A DNA stretch of 64,000 nucleotides from Ophioderma brevispina. Taxonomy: Eukaryota > Echinodermata > Ophiuroidea > Amphilepidida > Ophiodermatidae. Each line of letters begins with the position of its first letter. The stretch's first letter is position 1. This document shows positions 32,199 through 44,319 of the stretch, one piece after another. A program made the translations under genes and the position numbers. The DNA lies in contig JAMKCH010007242.1 in the NCBI GenBank assembly GCA_023653785.1, positions 1 through 64,000 on the forward strand, given 5' to 3'. The notes under the pieces are model-generated. The model was given only the letters and a program-made list of their open reading frames with translations, had not been told where the DNA came from and made no database searches.

Positions 32199-35100
32199 AT
32201 GAAAGGCAGCAAAATGTTCATGTTATTCTCCGTGTTACTCGCTTTATTGTTACCGTTTACTGCATCTAGTGTTGCTAATATTTGCAAAGAAGATAGCATT
32301 AACATAACAAATGAAGCAATAACACTTTCAACTGAGCTTATGGAAAATGACACCATGCAAGAAAAGGAACATTGCACTGTAAGTCTTCACTCATACGTTG
32401 GCAGTGTTATGCAACTGCTATTATTAATACAGCGAAGAATATGCCCAACTCAACGTTTGCCTATCTGTTTGTTGAAATTAACAATCAATGCCGTAGAAAA
32501 TACATTTCTATTTCTTTGAACACCCAAGTTTGTATGTTAACTTTCCCCCTTGAGGGGTTAAGACTACATGTAAAGTATGCATATGTGAATTTAGAGGTTA
32601 AAGCATTCAGTACTTTATTATCGGATTGCTCTAAGTTGGACAGGTATGTCTTAGAAATATCTGAGGAAGAGGACCTTTTAATATGTAATGTAACTGATTA
32701 CGATGATATTCATAAGAAGTGCATAGGCGCTTTTCCCAATCTTCCTAATATTCACAAGTTTTGATTCTAAATCTGTCCATTAAATGGTTATGCAATAAAC
32801 GCTGGGCTACAGAAAATGGACGAACAGTAATGGTTGAGACACAAACTTTCCATTTTGCACTATTTATCTATGACCTGGAAATATTTGCCTGAGCAGGGGC
32901 GGAGGAACAAAGGGGCCCTGACAGAGGACAACCCAGGCAAAAGGGCAGGGGGGGAGGGGAGTTGGACGTGGTGCACTTGGAAGAAACAATCAGTGGGGTC
33001 ACTCTCAAATCGGTTGTGAATTCAAGGGCTGAATGTGGCTTAAAGGAGCTTTGGCTGTTCCCAACAATAAAACTGAAGCTTTAGTTCCGTGGAAATTAAT
33101 TTGAATGATTTATAGCTGGGTTTTGCACTATCTATTTGCACAAAACAAAATACTTCATACTACTCCGTCTTAACCCCACAGGGAAATATTTTGATGGGCG
33201 CTGATTCAACTGAGGTGCTGTATCTATCTTCATCAAATACCCACTCACTTCTTCAATACCTATGCTTTCAGATACTTCATTTAGATGAGGATGTTGCTGC
33301 ACTCAGTAGTCTATGCAATTAAACCTTGAACTACTAAATACCATTATGTCTGATTTCGTAGTAGTAATAGGCCTTGGTAACATGATATTAAGTCATTATC
33401 CCTGCGGATATATTCATGTTTAGCTAGGTTAACTAGACTCGCTTGATGCTTAGAGCTGTAGCTGCCCTCTTCTGCCGCAGCGCTTTTGAGGTATCTGATA
33501 GGTTTGAGGAGTTGTAACCTGATCCTACAAATGGTCTCACCTGCATTGCATGAGGTGTCTTTGATCATTTAACAAAACTTGACTGAGCTCTGCTGATATG
33601 ATAAAGCTGCTAGTCTCTGCAGTAGGCGTATTTATGGGCTTGGGCTGCTTAATGGTTGCAGAAACGCTTGATTTACAAAACCTGGACGCTTGCATACAGA
33701 CAATTTTCCTGACTGGCCAAACAAGGTTAGTTATCCTCAGCATGAGCAACAATCAATTGACGTCACTTTCTTCTGATGTATTTCCTCTATTCCCTGTTTT
33801 TTCAGTTGAGAAATACATAGATCTACAGTACAATCCAACCAATGAAATCATTACCATCGACAATGGGGATAGTTCAATTTCTCTCTCTTTAAAAGAGCTA
33901 ATTCCTGAGCTCCAATCATCTGATGTCTTTGCGAACGGATTGGGCTTTGATTCTATTTTCTTTGTGCAGAGCTTTATTTGACAACATCACATTTGATAGC
34001 AATTCATCAAGAAAGAACTTCAAAGATTTATATCGTTTACAATTGATTCGACGTTCTCACATGTCAACTTATTCGCTTCCGGCGAGAATTTATTTAATAC
34101 GTCTATTAGTTTATATCACTTTATCTGCAAACAAATCATTGCCCATGATTTACGCGAACGCAGATATTTCGAAAGCCTTTTACACTACATTGCGTGGATC
34201 TTAGTCGGCAACATCTTCTACTTCTAGACAAACACTTTGCTTCGTTTAATATCGATTGGCAAAATGGATTTGGATTATATAGATTGTCAGATCTACTCAC
34301 GTGTCACATTGACAATCTTAAGGCGTTAAAGTCCTAGGTTGAGGCACACAACTACTGAATTGGCATATCATGTTTTGTTAGGGTTACAATATCTGAAGTA
34401 TTTAAATACAATTGAATTACTTTTGCTCATCTTTGACGCCCAGTCTTTGTTTAAAGGTACTGATCTGAGCTTCCAAACAAAGTTCTAAAGTTTTGCGAAA
34501 CAAATGTGGATATTGAATATTGAACGTCTTCAAGCAAACATTAAGGGAGCTTCCTATTAAGAATCTTTGTTTCCGCAAAATAAAACGGCTGCTAGCAGTA
34601 TTATAGCTCATGGTAGCATTCCGTATCAAGAAGGCTTTTCGCACACTCAAATTTCAAACAACTCTTTGTCAAACATATATGAGGTTTTTTGTGGTTTGGA
34701 CGGCGAGCTCATCAATATCTTGAAATTCAAAGAACAAATATCACTTTACTTACCGCAGTGATATTTTGGATACATTTAACCTACAATTGCATTTTATAAA
34801 CATTTCACCATAACAACAAAGCATCACCCATTGCTGATGGGTATTTAGTAGATCGCAATGTACAAACTGCTGGATTTGCGATTAATCAGTTTGCTTTTAT
34901 AACAAGATCGACATCTTTTGCTGATGATAAAACTCGCATTATTGAATAGATACATTTGCTGTATAGTTGCTGGGCTTTGTTGCTAATGCACATGCCCTTT
35001 CTCAGAATATAAACGGCAAGTGAGCCTAACATGCAAAACCGATGGCTGACCCTGTCTACTTTTTGCATAATCTGGTCGATGTGGATTCCTCTTGGCGTAT

Positions 35101-36117
35101 TTGCCGTTGTGTGCAATTGTTTTGGGTGATTTGTAATTTACCCTTCGTTGCAAAAATCGATAATAAATTCCCAATAAAGTCCAACCTTGCTGATATTAAA
35201 TTTATCACGTCGGATTATCTGATGGTATTGATTGAGCATGATCTGTTGTCAGTTGTGCGATGTGTAATTAGGGGATTAATTTGGGCGTCTTTTCTGAGCA
35301 TGAGGAAAAGGTAGTTTGTTGCAAACTTGCATGCGAATTACTCTCGGCATGTCAAGTGAGTTAGTTGATTGATATTACATGTAAGTTGATAGATTTTAGG
35401 AGTGAGGTATCCAGTAGTGTCCACCGTTTAAGACAGATGTCTGCAAAGATTGTGTGACTGGTCTTCTGGTTGACGTAATCACATTTTCGTTGTCCAGTCT
35501 ATTGTCTGTAAATGTTCTCTGCGATGTTTTCGAAATCTAAGTTTGTTAAATTGCATTGCAATTGTAAGAAGAGCTGTTATTTTTACCAATACCAGCCTAG
35601 TTTGAATAGGTGGCATAATCAAATATGATTTTGATCGTGGGTCAAATAGCAATAATCTTCAGTAACATAATGACCGCCGTACTCTAACAACGGAATTTCA
35701 GCAAATTACCACATTGTCATCATAACGTTTTCCCCCAAAATTGTCGGAACCGTCTTGGGCCACGTAACATTCTCGATAATTATTTTTCATCGGAGCCATT
35801 TGATTGTTTATAGTTGTGGCTTGTCCCCTTTACATATAGCAATTTTTTCAAACGGTAAGAGAGAGCATCGCTAAAGAGGTCATAGGAGCGCAAAGGAGAG
35901 AAAGCCGATCAGAATGGCTATGAGATGTTTGCGGTTGTATTTAGAACAACTTCTGTATGGCCTGAATCCCTCTTGTGTGATAGATTGGTATCTTGGTACA
36001 ATGCTATGCCATTTGCGGCGTTAGCGCCGTGTTTTGAGGCTTGGACTGGGGGTTTGCTTTCCATCATACGCTATTATCTCCGCCATTAATCCATTTCTCT
36101 ATGGCACACTATGACAT
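32199..36117 (+). pseudogene. LRR G-protein-coupled receptor copy 2 (heavily frame-broken)
   Basis: The ATG at 32,199 opens the same signal peptide as copy 1, two codons shorter. The CUB-like domain is complete in two overlapping frames: one A is lost near 32,425, and the second frame runs to 32,764 with FAYLFVEINNQCRRKYISIS and GLRLHVKYAYVNLEV. LRRs are barely readable (LVILSMSNNQLTSLSSDVF near 33,725). TM1 appears as STFCIIWSMWIPLGVFAVV (near 35,058-35,114). TM7 is the clearest part: LPSSYAIISAINPFLYGTL at 36,058-36,114, with the class A NPxxY motif at 36,088-36,102. A GC-rich insert replaces the LRRNT region at about 32,885-32,985. Each gene copy preserves helices that the other has lost. 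Confidence 0.7.
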
Positions 36118-37299
36118 TTATTCAAGAAACAGAAAAAATAAGGTAGATGAGAACCTTTTTTCCATTTAATTAATTGCCTATCGTTGTTAATTCACTTGAC
36201 TTTAAAGAGAACTCTGGCACAATTTTGCAAAACATAGTGCTGGAACCTTCTAGATTTTTTAAAAGTTATATTTTTTTTGCAAATGGTACATAGCTTTTAT
36301 ATGGACAGAGTGGGTCCGCAAAAAAATTACACTTTTTCGTCTGGCAAATTTTCTCAAAGTGTGTAGGGCAAATATTCAAAATAGTTTGAACGGTACTTAA
36401 TTAACTACAATATCTTGCTTGGAACTGTGAAACGCGCATTGAAAAGCAAAGCATGAAATGACAAAATGGGCGCACTCACGAGAAAAAGTCAAAAAAACCA
36501 CTTTGGCAAACACACGGCAAGGTTCTATGGGGTTGGGCAGCCTTGCGCATCTGCACACACATGTGGCTGTATACAATTATATCCAGATTGATACACACAT
36601 TGTGAAGCAATGCCCAAATCCGTCATGGACTTGGTATTTTAATAATAACACAAAGGTAAGAATTAAGACAAACCTCAAATTATTTCAAGGTTTCTCTTTA
36701 TAATTTAAAAATAAAGGGCTACACATTTCCTTCTTTATGATCTTGTCCCAACCGATACAAACATTGAAAATTGCGGCTATGCGTACAAACAGAGTCTCGA
36801 TCAGTCATGGCTAAGAAAACATGCATGTAATCCTCAATTTAAAAATCCTCTTCCATCCATTAGAATCACTTAATTATTATGTAAAGGCAGTTTCAGTTAA
36901 GCTTGTCACACACGGTTAAGATATTCGCTCATCATTATTCAAACGGTAAAACACTCAGCACAAACTCAAAAGGTGTTCAGGTAGTTGGTAAGTGGGTAGG
37001 CCCCTCGCAGTTCACGCAAGGATTGATTTCTGTTCCAACATATAGTTTTCCCATGACTTATGTGTGTGGTGGGGGTTGTTTTTATGTTTTTTAAAATTGG
37101 TCTTTACGCGCATTTTTTTTTATTGAGCTTGTTTGAACAGCCCGTTTTCACTAAGTTATAACAAGATATTGTAATAATAAGATATCTTTAAAAACTAGTG
37201 ATATGTCACTCCACTTTGCAGATTTGCAGCTATAAATGTGGTATAAAACCCTTTATTGTGTGGCACACAGCAGCACTGTTAACCTACAGAACTGTGTTA

Positions 37300-38460
37300 A
37301 TTATTTTTTCTGCCCTCCACCTCCACATTCTAGGTATCCTCGTCCCCCCCCCCATCGCCGGCCCCCCCACCACGTACTAACTTTCTCCCTCATTTCTCCC
37401 CCGTGCACCCACCTCGTTCCAAACTATAAGCCACCCCCAACCTTCGAAATAAGTCAAGAAGAGTAGGGTCTGAATCCGAGTTCTTGGAACGCAAAAAATA
37501 TAAGACAGAATGTTCCACCCTCATGTAAGTATTCCACGTCCGACAAACAGCCGATCCCTGCCCCCAACGCATCAGCACAACCCACCCTTAGGCCCCCCTC
37601 AATGCGGTGGGTGAGAAGTCTCTCCTTGCGGGAAATGCCCATCAACCAACTAGGTCCTTTCGCGCCCTTTGATCAACTCATAATGAAGATTCACCAAACA
37701 GGGCGAAAGAGGCAAAAGAATGCGTTTAGTTGATTCAAACAAAGTTTCCCCTTGAAGAGGGTGGAAAAAAGGAAGTGTGGGGGATTTTGTTCAATGGTTC
37801 GATTTATAGAGGAATGCCGAGAAGTAACTATTTAGGCGAACTCACTCAGGAGCTCAACACCGTAACCGCGGAAAAGCAGTCACGAAAAATTCTTTGTCAC
37901 AAGGTCATGAAGGGGTGCGGTCCCGCAGAATCCGAAGCCTGAACGCGTGAAGTCTTGCTGCAGAGCCAACACCACGCTGTCGCTAAGCAATGAACCGCCA
38001 ACGACCACCACGTATGTGGGGTGGTAGTCGATATCTAGTACGAGCCCACCAGAAGTTCCCGCTACTGTGATGAGAATTTGCTTAATACCCCGCCCACGGC
38101 GATCACGTACGCCTCGCCACCACTATGTAAGTTTCCCTACAAATAATTGACAAAATACAGTCCGGGGATGTTGGGGATTGTTATTACTTGTCGACCGCAT
38201 TTATGTTATTTATTTTTTTTATTGAAATGTTACTTAGAATGGGATTTTACAGTGTTAGATAAGTAGTTTGGATCTTTATTCTAATGTGTTTGGGTGGCAG
38301 GGTTGTCGCACGGATCTAAAAGCAGAAAGTAGAGTTGTGGGGGTAAACGCCCCGCCATCCACGTCGAAGAACCCGCGCAGGGACCTGACTAGCCAGGCGG
38401 ACACCTAGCTTATTCCAAGCCGAGAGGTGGAGGTTAAATCCACCTTTTCAGACACATTAT
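37300..38460. other. GC-richer block present in unit A only
   Basis: Between the aligned anchors, unit A holds about 1.2 kb that is clearly richer in G and C than its surroundings, with C-runs (37,345-37,375) and CpG-rich stretches (37,845-38,115). Unit B has instead a block like 23.2-23.6 kb. One 70-codon plus-strand frame (37,730-37,942) is unrecognised. Confidence 0.45.
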
Positions 38461-40264
38461 AATTATTAAAGGAGGATGAAAATAGCCCCGCGCCCCCTGC
38501 CCAGCAGAATCGTTGCCCTCCGAAATATCCCCCCTGTTTATTGTTACCGCTCTCTTTCCCCCTCCATGCCCCCCCCAGACATCCCCCCCGTGAAATCAGA
38601 ACTTTGGACCTTGGCCATTGAAATGAAAATTGTCCACTCTCCGAACAAGGTGTTCGCAATATGTTCCAATCCCGCACTCAATATAAAGGTTTTTTAAACC
38701 AACCAATTCATTATCATGCACTCTAGAATAAACCAATTAAGAAAATTATTGAAAATATAAGCCAAATTTAATACCATTAATTGTATTTTTCTCCTTTCTC
38801 AGACACTTGCAATTCAACCTGGTCTTTTTTTTTCCCAAATAGACTTAGCATAGTTAAAAGCACGGTCATGTCAAAATTAAAATTGATGTGATCAGCAGAT
38901 GTAAAGGTTATTAATTAAAGTATTCCTAATTATTACTTTTATTATTAATTGGCTCCTAAGTATATATCTAAGCAATAAAAATCCAGATTTAATTACTGAA
39001 ATTTTTACTCGTAAAATACTGGATTTTTTCACTTCGGTTGTGGCCGGGGGGGGGGGTGGGGTCCCTCGAGACTCCAACCTAATTATTCTAGAAGCCGTGG
39101 CGGATTTAATTTTTTTGTTTTTATGTTATCAGGAGAAGCGTATTCATAAATCAGACAATGTAAAGCCAAAAAAAACTCGTTGAAAAAAAAATTTTTATTG
39201 TGTAAAAGCCGAGAAATCGCAAAAAAATCAAAATGTTGGTACTTAATAATGGACCCCCACAAGATAGCCCCTCCCCCGCCCCCGTGGGCAACTTAAGTTT
39301 TAGTTTAGCCGTCAAAAACAAATTACAATGGATTCTTTAGGCTCTTTTTAATGTCCCCTACTATCTGCAATTTGGGTACATTATTTTTATTGTAAATATA
39401 ATCTCCTATATTCTTCAATGGCATAGACTATCATTGCGAGCAAGTTGAAAGCAAATTTCATATTTGATTTCATAATAGCAGAGACATATGATCTACCACC
39501 CCAACTTGTGGAAATGCATCTTAATATAGTATGGGGTCTGATTATTTACTAACATGGGCGTTTGAAATCTTTTGTTCTTCCATGTTAATGGAACATTTAC
39601 AGTCAGTTTGTTCATGCTGTACGTGGCTGGGGGGAGCGTTCACAGTTTTAACCACCTGCGGGACGCATTAATTATTATTATTAACACTTAAAGAGACATG
39701 GAGGAGATTTCCATGAAGAGCGCCCCCATTTTTTTTTGTCTGGAACTAGGTTTTTTTAAGCATATTTGGAAGCTTACCAATGTATAAGATCACACTGAAT
39801 GTGAATAAGCCGATTACGCAGTCTTTATGTATAGCTGAGAATTTAGTACATTTTTCTGGGTCGTGCACGACGAAAGTCAAAGCCTGGTTTTCTATGGGGG
39901 AACGATTACGATAAGCAGGGCAAGTTGAAAAATAGGTTTGCGGGGTTTTCTTTTTGCACCTGTTTTTGGTCCATAAACCTTCCAAACGTTCTCGGTCGTG
40001 TGGTCTACAACCGATCGAATGCAATTTGAGAGAAATTCAGATCCAAAAAAATCGTCCCTCCTGTTCCTTAGTGACCGCAAGGGGGGAAGTTCGTATGGAC
40101 CCCCCCAAATTTGTTTTCCGGCTGGTCGTCGCTTTTATTATTAAACCCGTGGGATTTTTGGCGCCCGAATTTTTTGTAAATTGTCTGGACTTTTAAATGC
40201 ACTCTCTTTCTCATACTAAATTCAAATCGACCAAGCCGTTAATGAATTTAATAGAGGGGGACCC

Positions 40265-40290
40265 CATGGACCCCCCCCCCCCTTGGGCAG
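40265..40290. repeat. Poly-C tract with GGACCC/TTGGGCA flanks
   Basis: C-run between CCATGGA and TTGGGCAGCAACGG. Equivalent tracts stand at 45,787-45,815 and 46,745-46,760, and as poly-G at 23,430, 39,047, 45,048 and 45,615. Confidence 0.8.
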
Positions 40291-43200
40291 CAACGGAAGT
40301 CGTTTGAGCATATTTTTAAAATCAAAATGAAAAACTGGATAGTCAAAAAAGGTCATAAAAATCTATCATAAAAAAAACCGCAAGATTGCAACTAAAATTT
40401 TGTGAATTAAAAAAAAAAGATGTGTACAAATGTATTGCGAGACTTTTTGGATTTGCCTTGATAAGTCACTGAATCATAGATTTGGTTGTTGTTTTAATAG
40501 CAAATCTAATATACTTTCCAACTGTGAAAAAATAAAGCAAATGCGACAAAACAATAGCCATATGTGGAACAAATTTTTTGTAAAAAGCCATCTCTCTTTT
40601 TCCCTCATTCCAATGGGATTTATACAGTTAACAATAAAGACGCCCAGAAAAAAGTATACGCAAGCATGTCTAAATACAACCCAGGTTTAGAAACTAGTGG
40701 GTATTTTGGGCAACGAAAACAAATAAAATATACATCAATAGCTCCTTTTCCCTTCCCGTAAATTTTGATACCCTTCTTCCCCATTGCGATCAATATTAAC
40801 AACACATCCATTATAAGAAAATCTCACCCGCTTTTTAAAAGTTGGCAATAAAAGGTATCGTCTATTGATGCCATTAGTGGAAAAGACCGCATTTCCCCTT
40901 TCCCGTGACGTGTGTCACTTAATGCAATTGGTTGTGTACTTGCAACAACCTTGAAATAATGTCTTCCCATTGCACCTTTGAAAATGTGACATTTTTTCGA
41001 AAATTGACCATGTGTTGTTTGGGAGATCCTTTGATTCACAATGGAGCAATAAAGGTGTCAAATTGCGCAGAAAACAAAACAGACTATTGGTATCATTTGT
41101 GTTTGTGTTGCATAGACCACAATGGTTGTAACTTATGGGGGTATTAGACAGCTCGTTACTTTTTTGGGGTCTTTATTACGTTAATGTATGATATACGGGA
41201 TATAGCCATTATGAAAGTAATAATTTTGAGCGTTCAGGGGGGTTCGAGTCGCAATTACCCTAAATTGAACTGTAATTTTATTGTGGGACACGCATAGTAG
41301 AAATTAAACAGTTGGTGTTTAGATATTTTACATGTTAAGCAGATTAAACGTTTAGGAGCGTTTAATCTCTAAACATTCAAATACTAAACGACAACTCTTT
41401 ACCTTGTGTGGGACGAACTGCTTGGCAAACGCAACGGGAATCCAATTAACGCAATGGCCTATCAGAAATTACCACACTCAACCCAAAGATGACTTGGGAA
41501 ATTTCGCACCCAACATTTTTCTGAATTTGGCAATGGGATTTTCCCCATCAGAAAATAAAAATAAGGACTCCCATTTCCCATTCCATTGTTTCTTGCAAAA
41601 ACAACCGAACGCCCAGATGACAGCAGAAATGATTCAGTTCCCAAATCCCAGAACTGTTTTTATAGTAGGTTTATGAACGAGAAACCCATTCTAGAAGTTT
41701 GGAGAAGAAGGTTTGAAGAAGTTTTCTAAATAGTTTGAAAGGGTGGCTGAAATCAGATGTTGGCCCAACCTCGGGGAAATGTGGGGAACTTTTGTAAATT
41801 AGAGGGGGTACAATTTGTAACATGGGTAAAAATTTAATCACAAGGTCAATTGTGTTTAATGTACCCCAATATTGTCTCATTTTTTATAATGGATTAAAAA
41901 AAGGTATAGTTTGTATGATTCCGACTTTATAGGTTACCTGGCTATATAGCCCGAATAAGGTTCAAGGTCATATCTGGGGGCAAACCAAAATCGCATGGCA
42001 GATTTTGGTTGAAACCGGTGTCAAATATTGCCCGGCATACTGAGCAGAAACTATTCAATTCTTTGGGTGACAGCTCTCTTATACAATTTGAGGTCAAGTT
42101 TTTTTGTGACCCATAACCCTTATTCCCCTTGTTTACATTTTGGCCAATGAATTCCCGAAACTCACATGCCAACTTGTAATATAAGGCAAGACAACAATTT
42201 GACACCAGTTTCACGAAATCGGAGCACTGGGTAACGATTAACCCCCCCCCCCAGGGATACCTTGAACCTTAATAGGGCTGTACTGTTTTAACTAAAGGTC
42301 GGAACCTGGAAAAACTATACCTTTTTTTGATCCTACTATCAAATTGTTGTATTCTCTCTGTTTTCTTCACCTCTGTTTCATAATGCAACAATTTTCATCA
42401 TCACACCGCCAAGTGTATCATGTGTTTAAACATAACACTGTACTTTAATTCAGAAGGCCCTTAATTTCCACCACTGAAATGACTGAGTGAGCACAGAGGC
42501 TACACTCTGGGTTTTTAACTATTATCCCTCACTACCAGTCATCCCTGAGGACACGTGACACATTGATAAACCGAGAAATTGTGTACGAGGTCCAAGGAAA
42601 TGGATTTGCACAAACACACAAACGCGCCTTCCTTGAATCTTTGTGATTCCCCAACAGGTCCTGTATGCAAATCAGTTGATTGATGTGTTTTCCCTCGGCC
42701 ATGTTTTAAATATAAGGGGATTCATTTTTTCAACACTGCAATATACTGAACTAACCGTGGTATTCGCTTTCTCAAAACAGAGACAAGCGTCAAAAAAAAA
42801 GTGCACAGGAACTATTTACAGATAAGAATGTCCCTTTATGATTTGGTCAACTTTAAAATGATGTGGGGCTCTTGAATGTGCCAAAGACCACGCATAAATT
42901 TAAAAACCCCAAAAACGTATTTTTTCACTTTTCATCTTTTTTCAGACCCCAAATATCATTTCTAATGAATAATATATCATCTGAGGTAAATGAAGTGTAC
43001 TTTTAGCAGACATTTCTGGTTTCTGCAATATTTGTTAATGAAAAGCAAACGTATTTACGAGCCCCAAAAACGAAGTTGTTTCAAGCGTTTTCTTCCTACA
43101 ACTGGAGAGGTCAGGGCTGCCCATTGTTTCAATGTGAAAAGAAAAAAAATTTTAAAGCATTCCAGCGTGACCTGCTGTCCGACTGAACGATGATTTAGTC

Positions 43201-44319
43201 ATGCAAATTTCAGGGACATGTTTAAAACATAACGAATTTTATACACAATACTTTCGTAATTTTATTAGGGACCCTTGACACGCTTCTTATGCCACTTCAT
43301 CTCCATCAGGTTCTTTCAATCGTTCTTTCTTTTGTTTGGGTACCCCCTAATTGTATTTCCCTACATTCGTAAAGATCAAAAAAGTTTTAGGTACTCGACA
43401 AGCTGAAGACTCATACATGGGTACCCCGAGGTTGTGCGTTAATAAATAATGGCCGTCGTTTTTCACGACCTTCGTGGAAAATAAAACAACGCCCCCTTTT
43501 TCCGCTAACGCGTATTTTCTTTTTCCACGAATGACGTAAAACTCGGCCATTATCTTTTACATAAATTTTATCAAAAAGATGAAGACCTAAAAGTGAGAAA
43601 TAGTTTTTGATCAAAAATAAATAGTACAATGAGCATCATTACATACAAATGATGCCCTCTCAATCAAGTAACAAAACTTTTCCGTTAAAGTGAAAGTGCT
43701 ATAAAAAAAAAACAATGAATGAGATGAAATGATAAACTGTTTACTTACAAATGCAATCACATTTTAAAGAGACCTGGCAACATTTGAAAATAGTGCGCCC
43801 TCAAGATTTTTCAATCTGATATTTTTTGATGGTTGGAAAGACTTTATAATAGACAAAGCGCCATGCACGTGCCGAAATGATGAGACCGAAATCACTCATA
43901 TGGGTAAACGGACGATTTGTAATTTTGGCGCGGCCGGCGACGCGAATTCAGCAGCAGACGAAAATGGCGTTCAATACTATTCATGAATATACACATTTGT
44001 TTGATTAAAGGTTATGAACTTAATGTTGGGCTACAATAATTAACCTGATAAATTCGTTATGCTTCATATCAATGTCCCTGTTTGGGGTATGTATTTTTTA
44101 TGTGTAAAAATATATCGCTGTTCTTGCTCAATGGCCTAGATCCACTCATTTGAGAGGCAATTGAAGAAATTTTCATATTTTTAAAATGTTTGGGGCGCAG
44201 TGCCGGGTCTTTAAATCAATTTGTACAAATCCTGATTTTTATGCAACTTTGGTCATTGAGAATAATGATGGAATTCGGATTAGAAAGGTTTCGAAAAGTG
44301 TAGCCAAATGACAATAAAA

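Larger units (their letters stand above)
27310..36310 (+). repeat. Large direct segmental duplication, copy 2
   Basis: Second copy of 12,880-23,185, about 14.4 kb downstream at its start. It lacks the 3' half of the retroelement remnant and the 13,807 MITE, and has gained a mariner-type MITE. Within 32.8-36.2 kb the copy is riddled with one-base insertions and deletions, whereas 31.7-32.7 kb is close to copy 1. Tandem paralogues and two haplotypes joined in one contig are both possible. Confidence 0.85.
36200..44315 (+). repeat. Non-coding tandem duplication, unit A
   Basis: Direct copy of 44,320-50,575. Anchors: 36,816-37,290 with 44,325-44,790; 38,590-43,700 with 45,180-50,000; 43,765-44,310 with 50,050-50,575. 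The border block also occurs at 36,205 and 23,090. Differences are dominated by single-base indels and homopolymer lengths. Blocks inside resemble each other (for example 39,345-39,470 and 44,080-44,180), so the unit is itself made of older sub-repeats. No gene found; longest frames are around 90 codons and not conserved between units. Confidence 0.85.

Noticed and set aside
37236..37466. Pro-rich frame that resembles an extensin
   Set aside because: Produced by C-runs and CCNCC repeats; not present in the sister unit.
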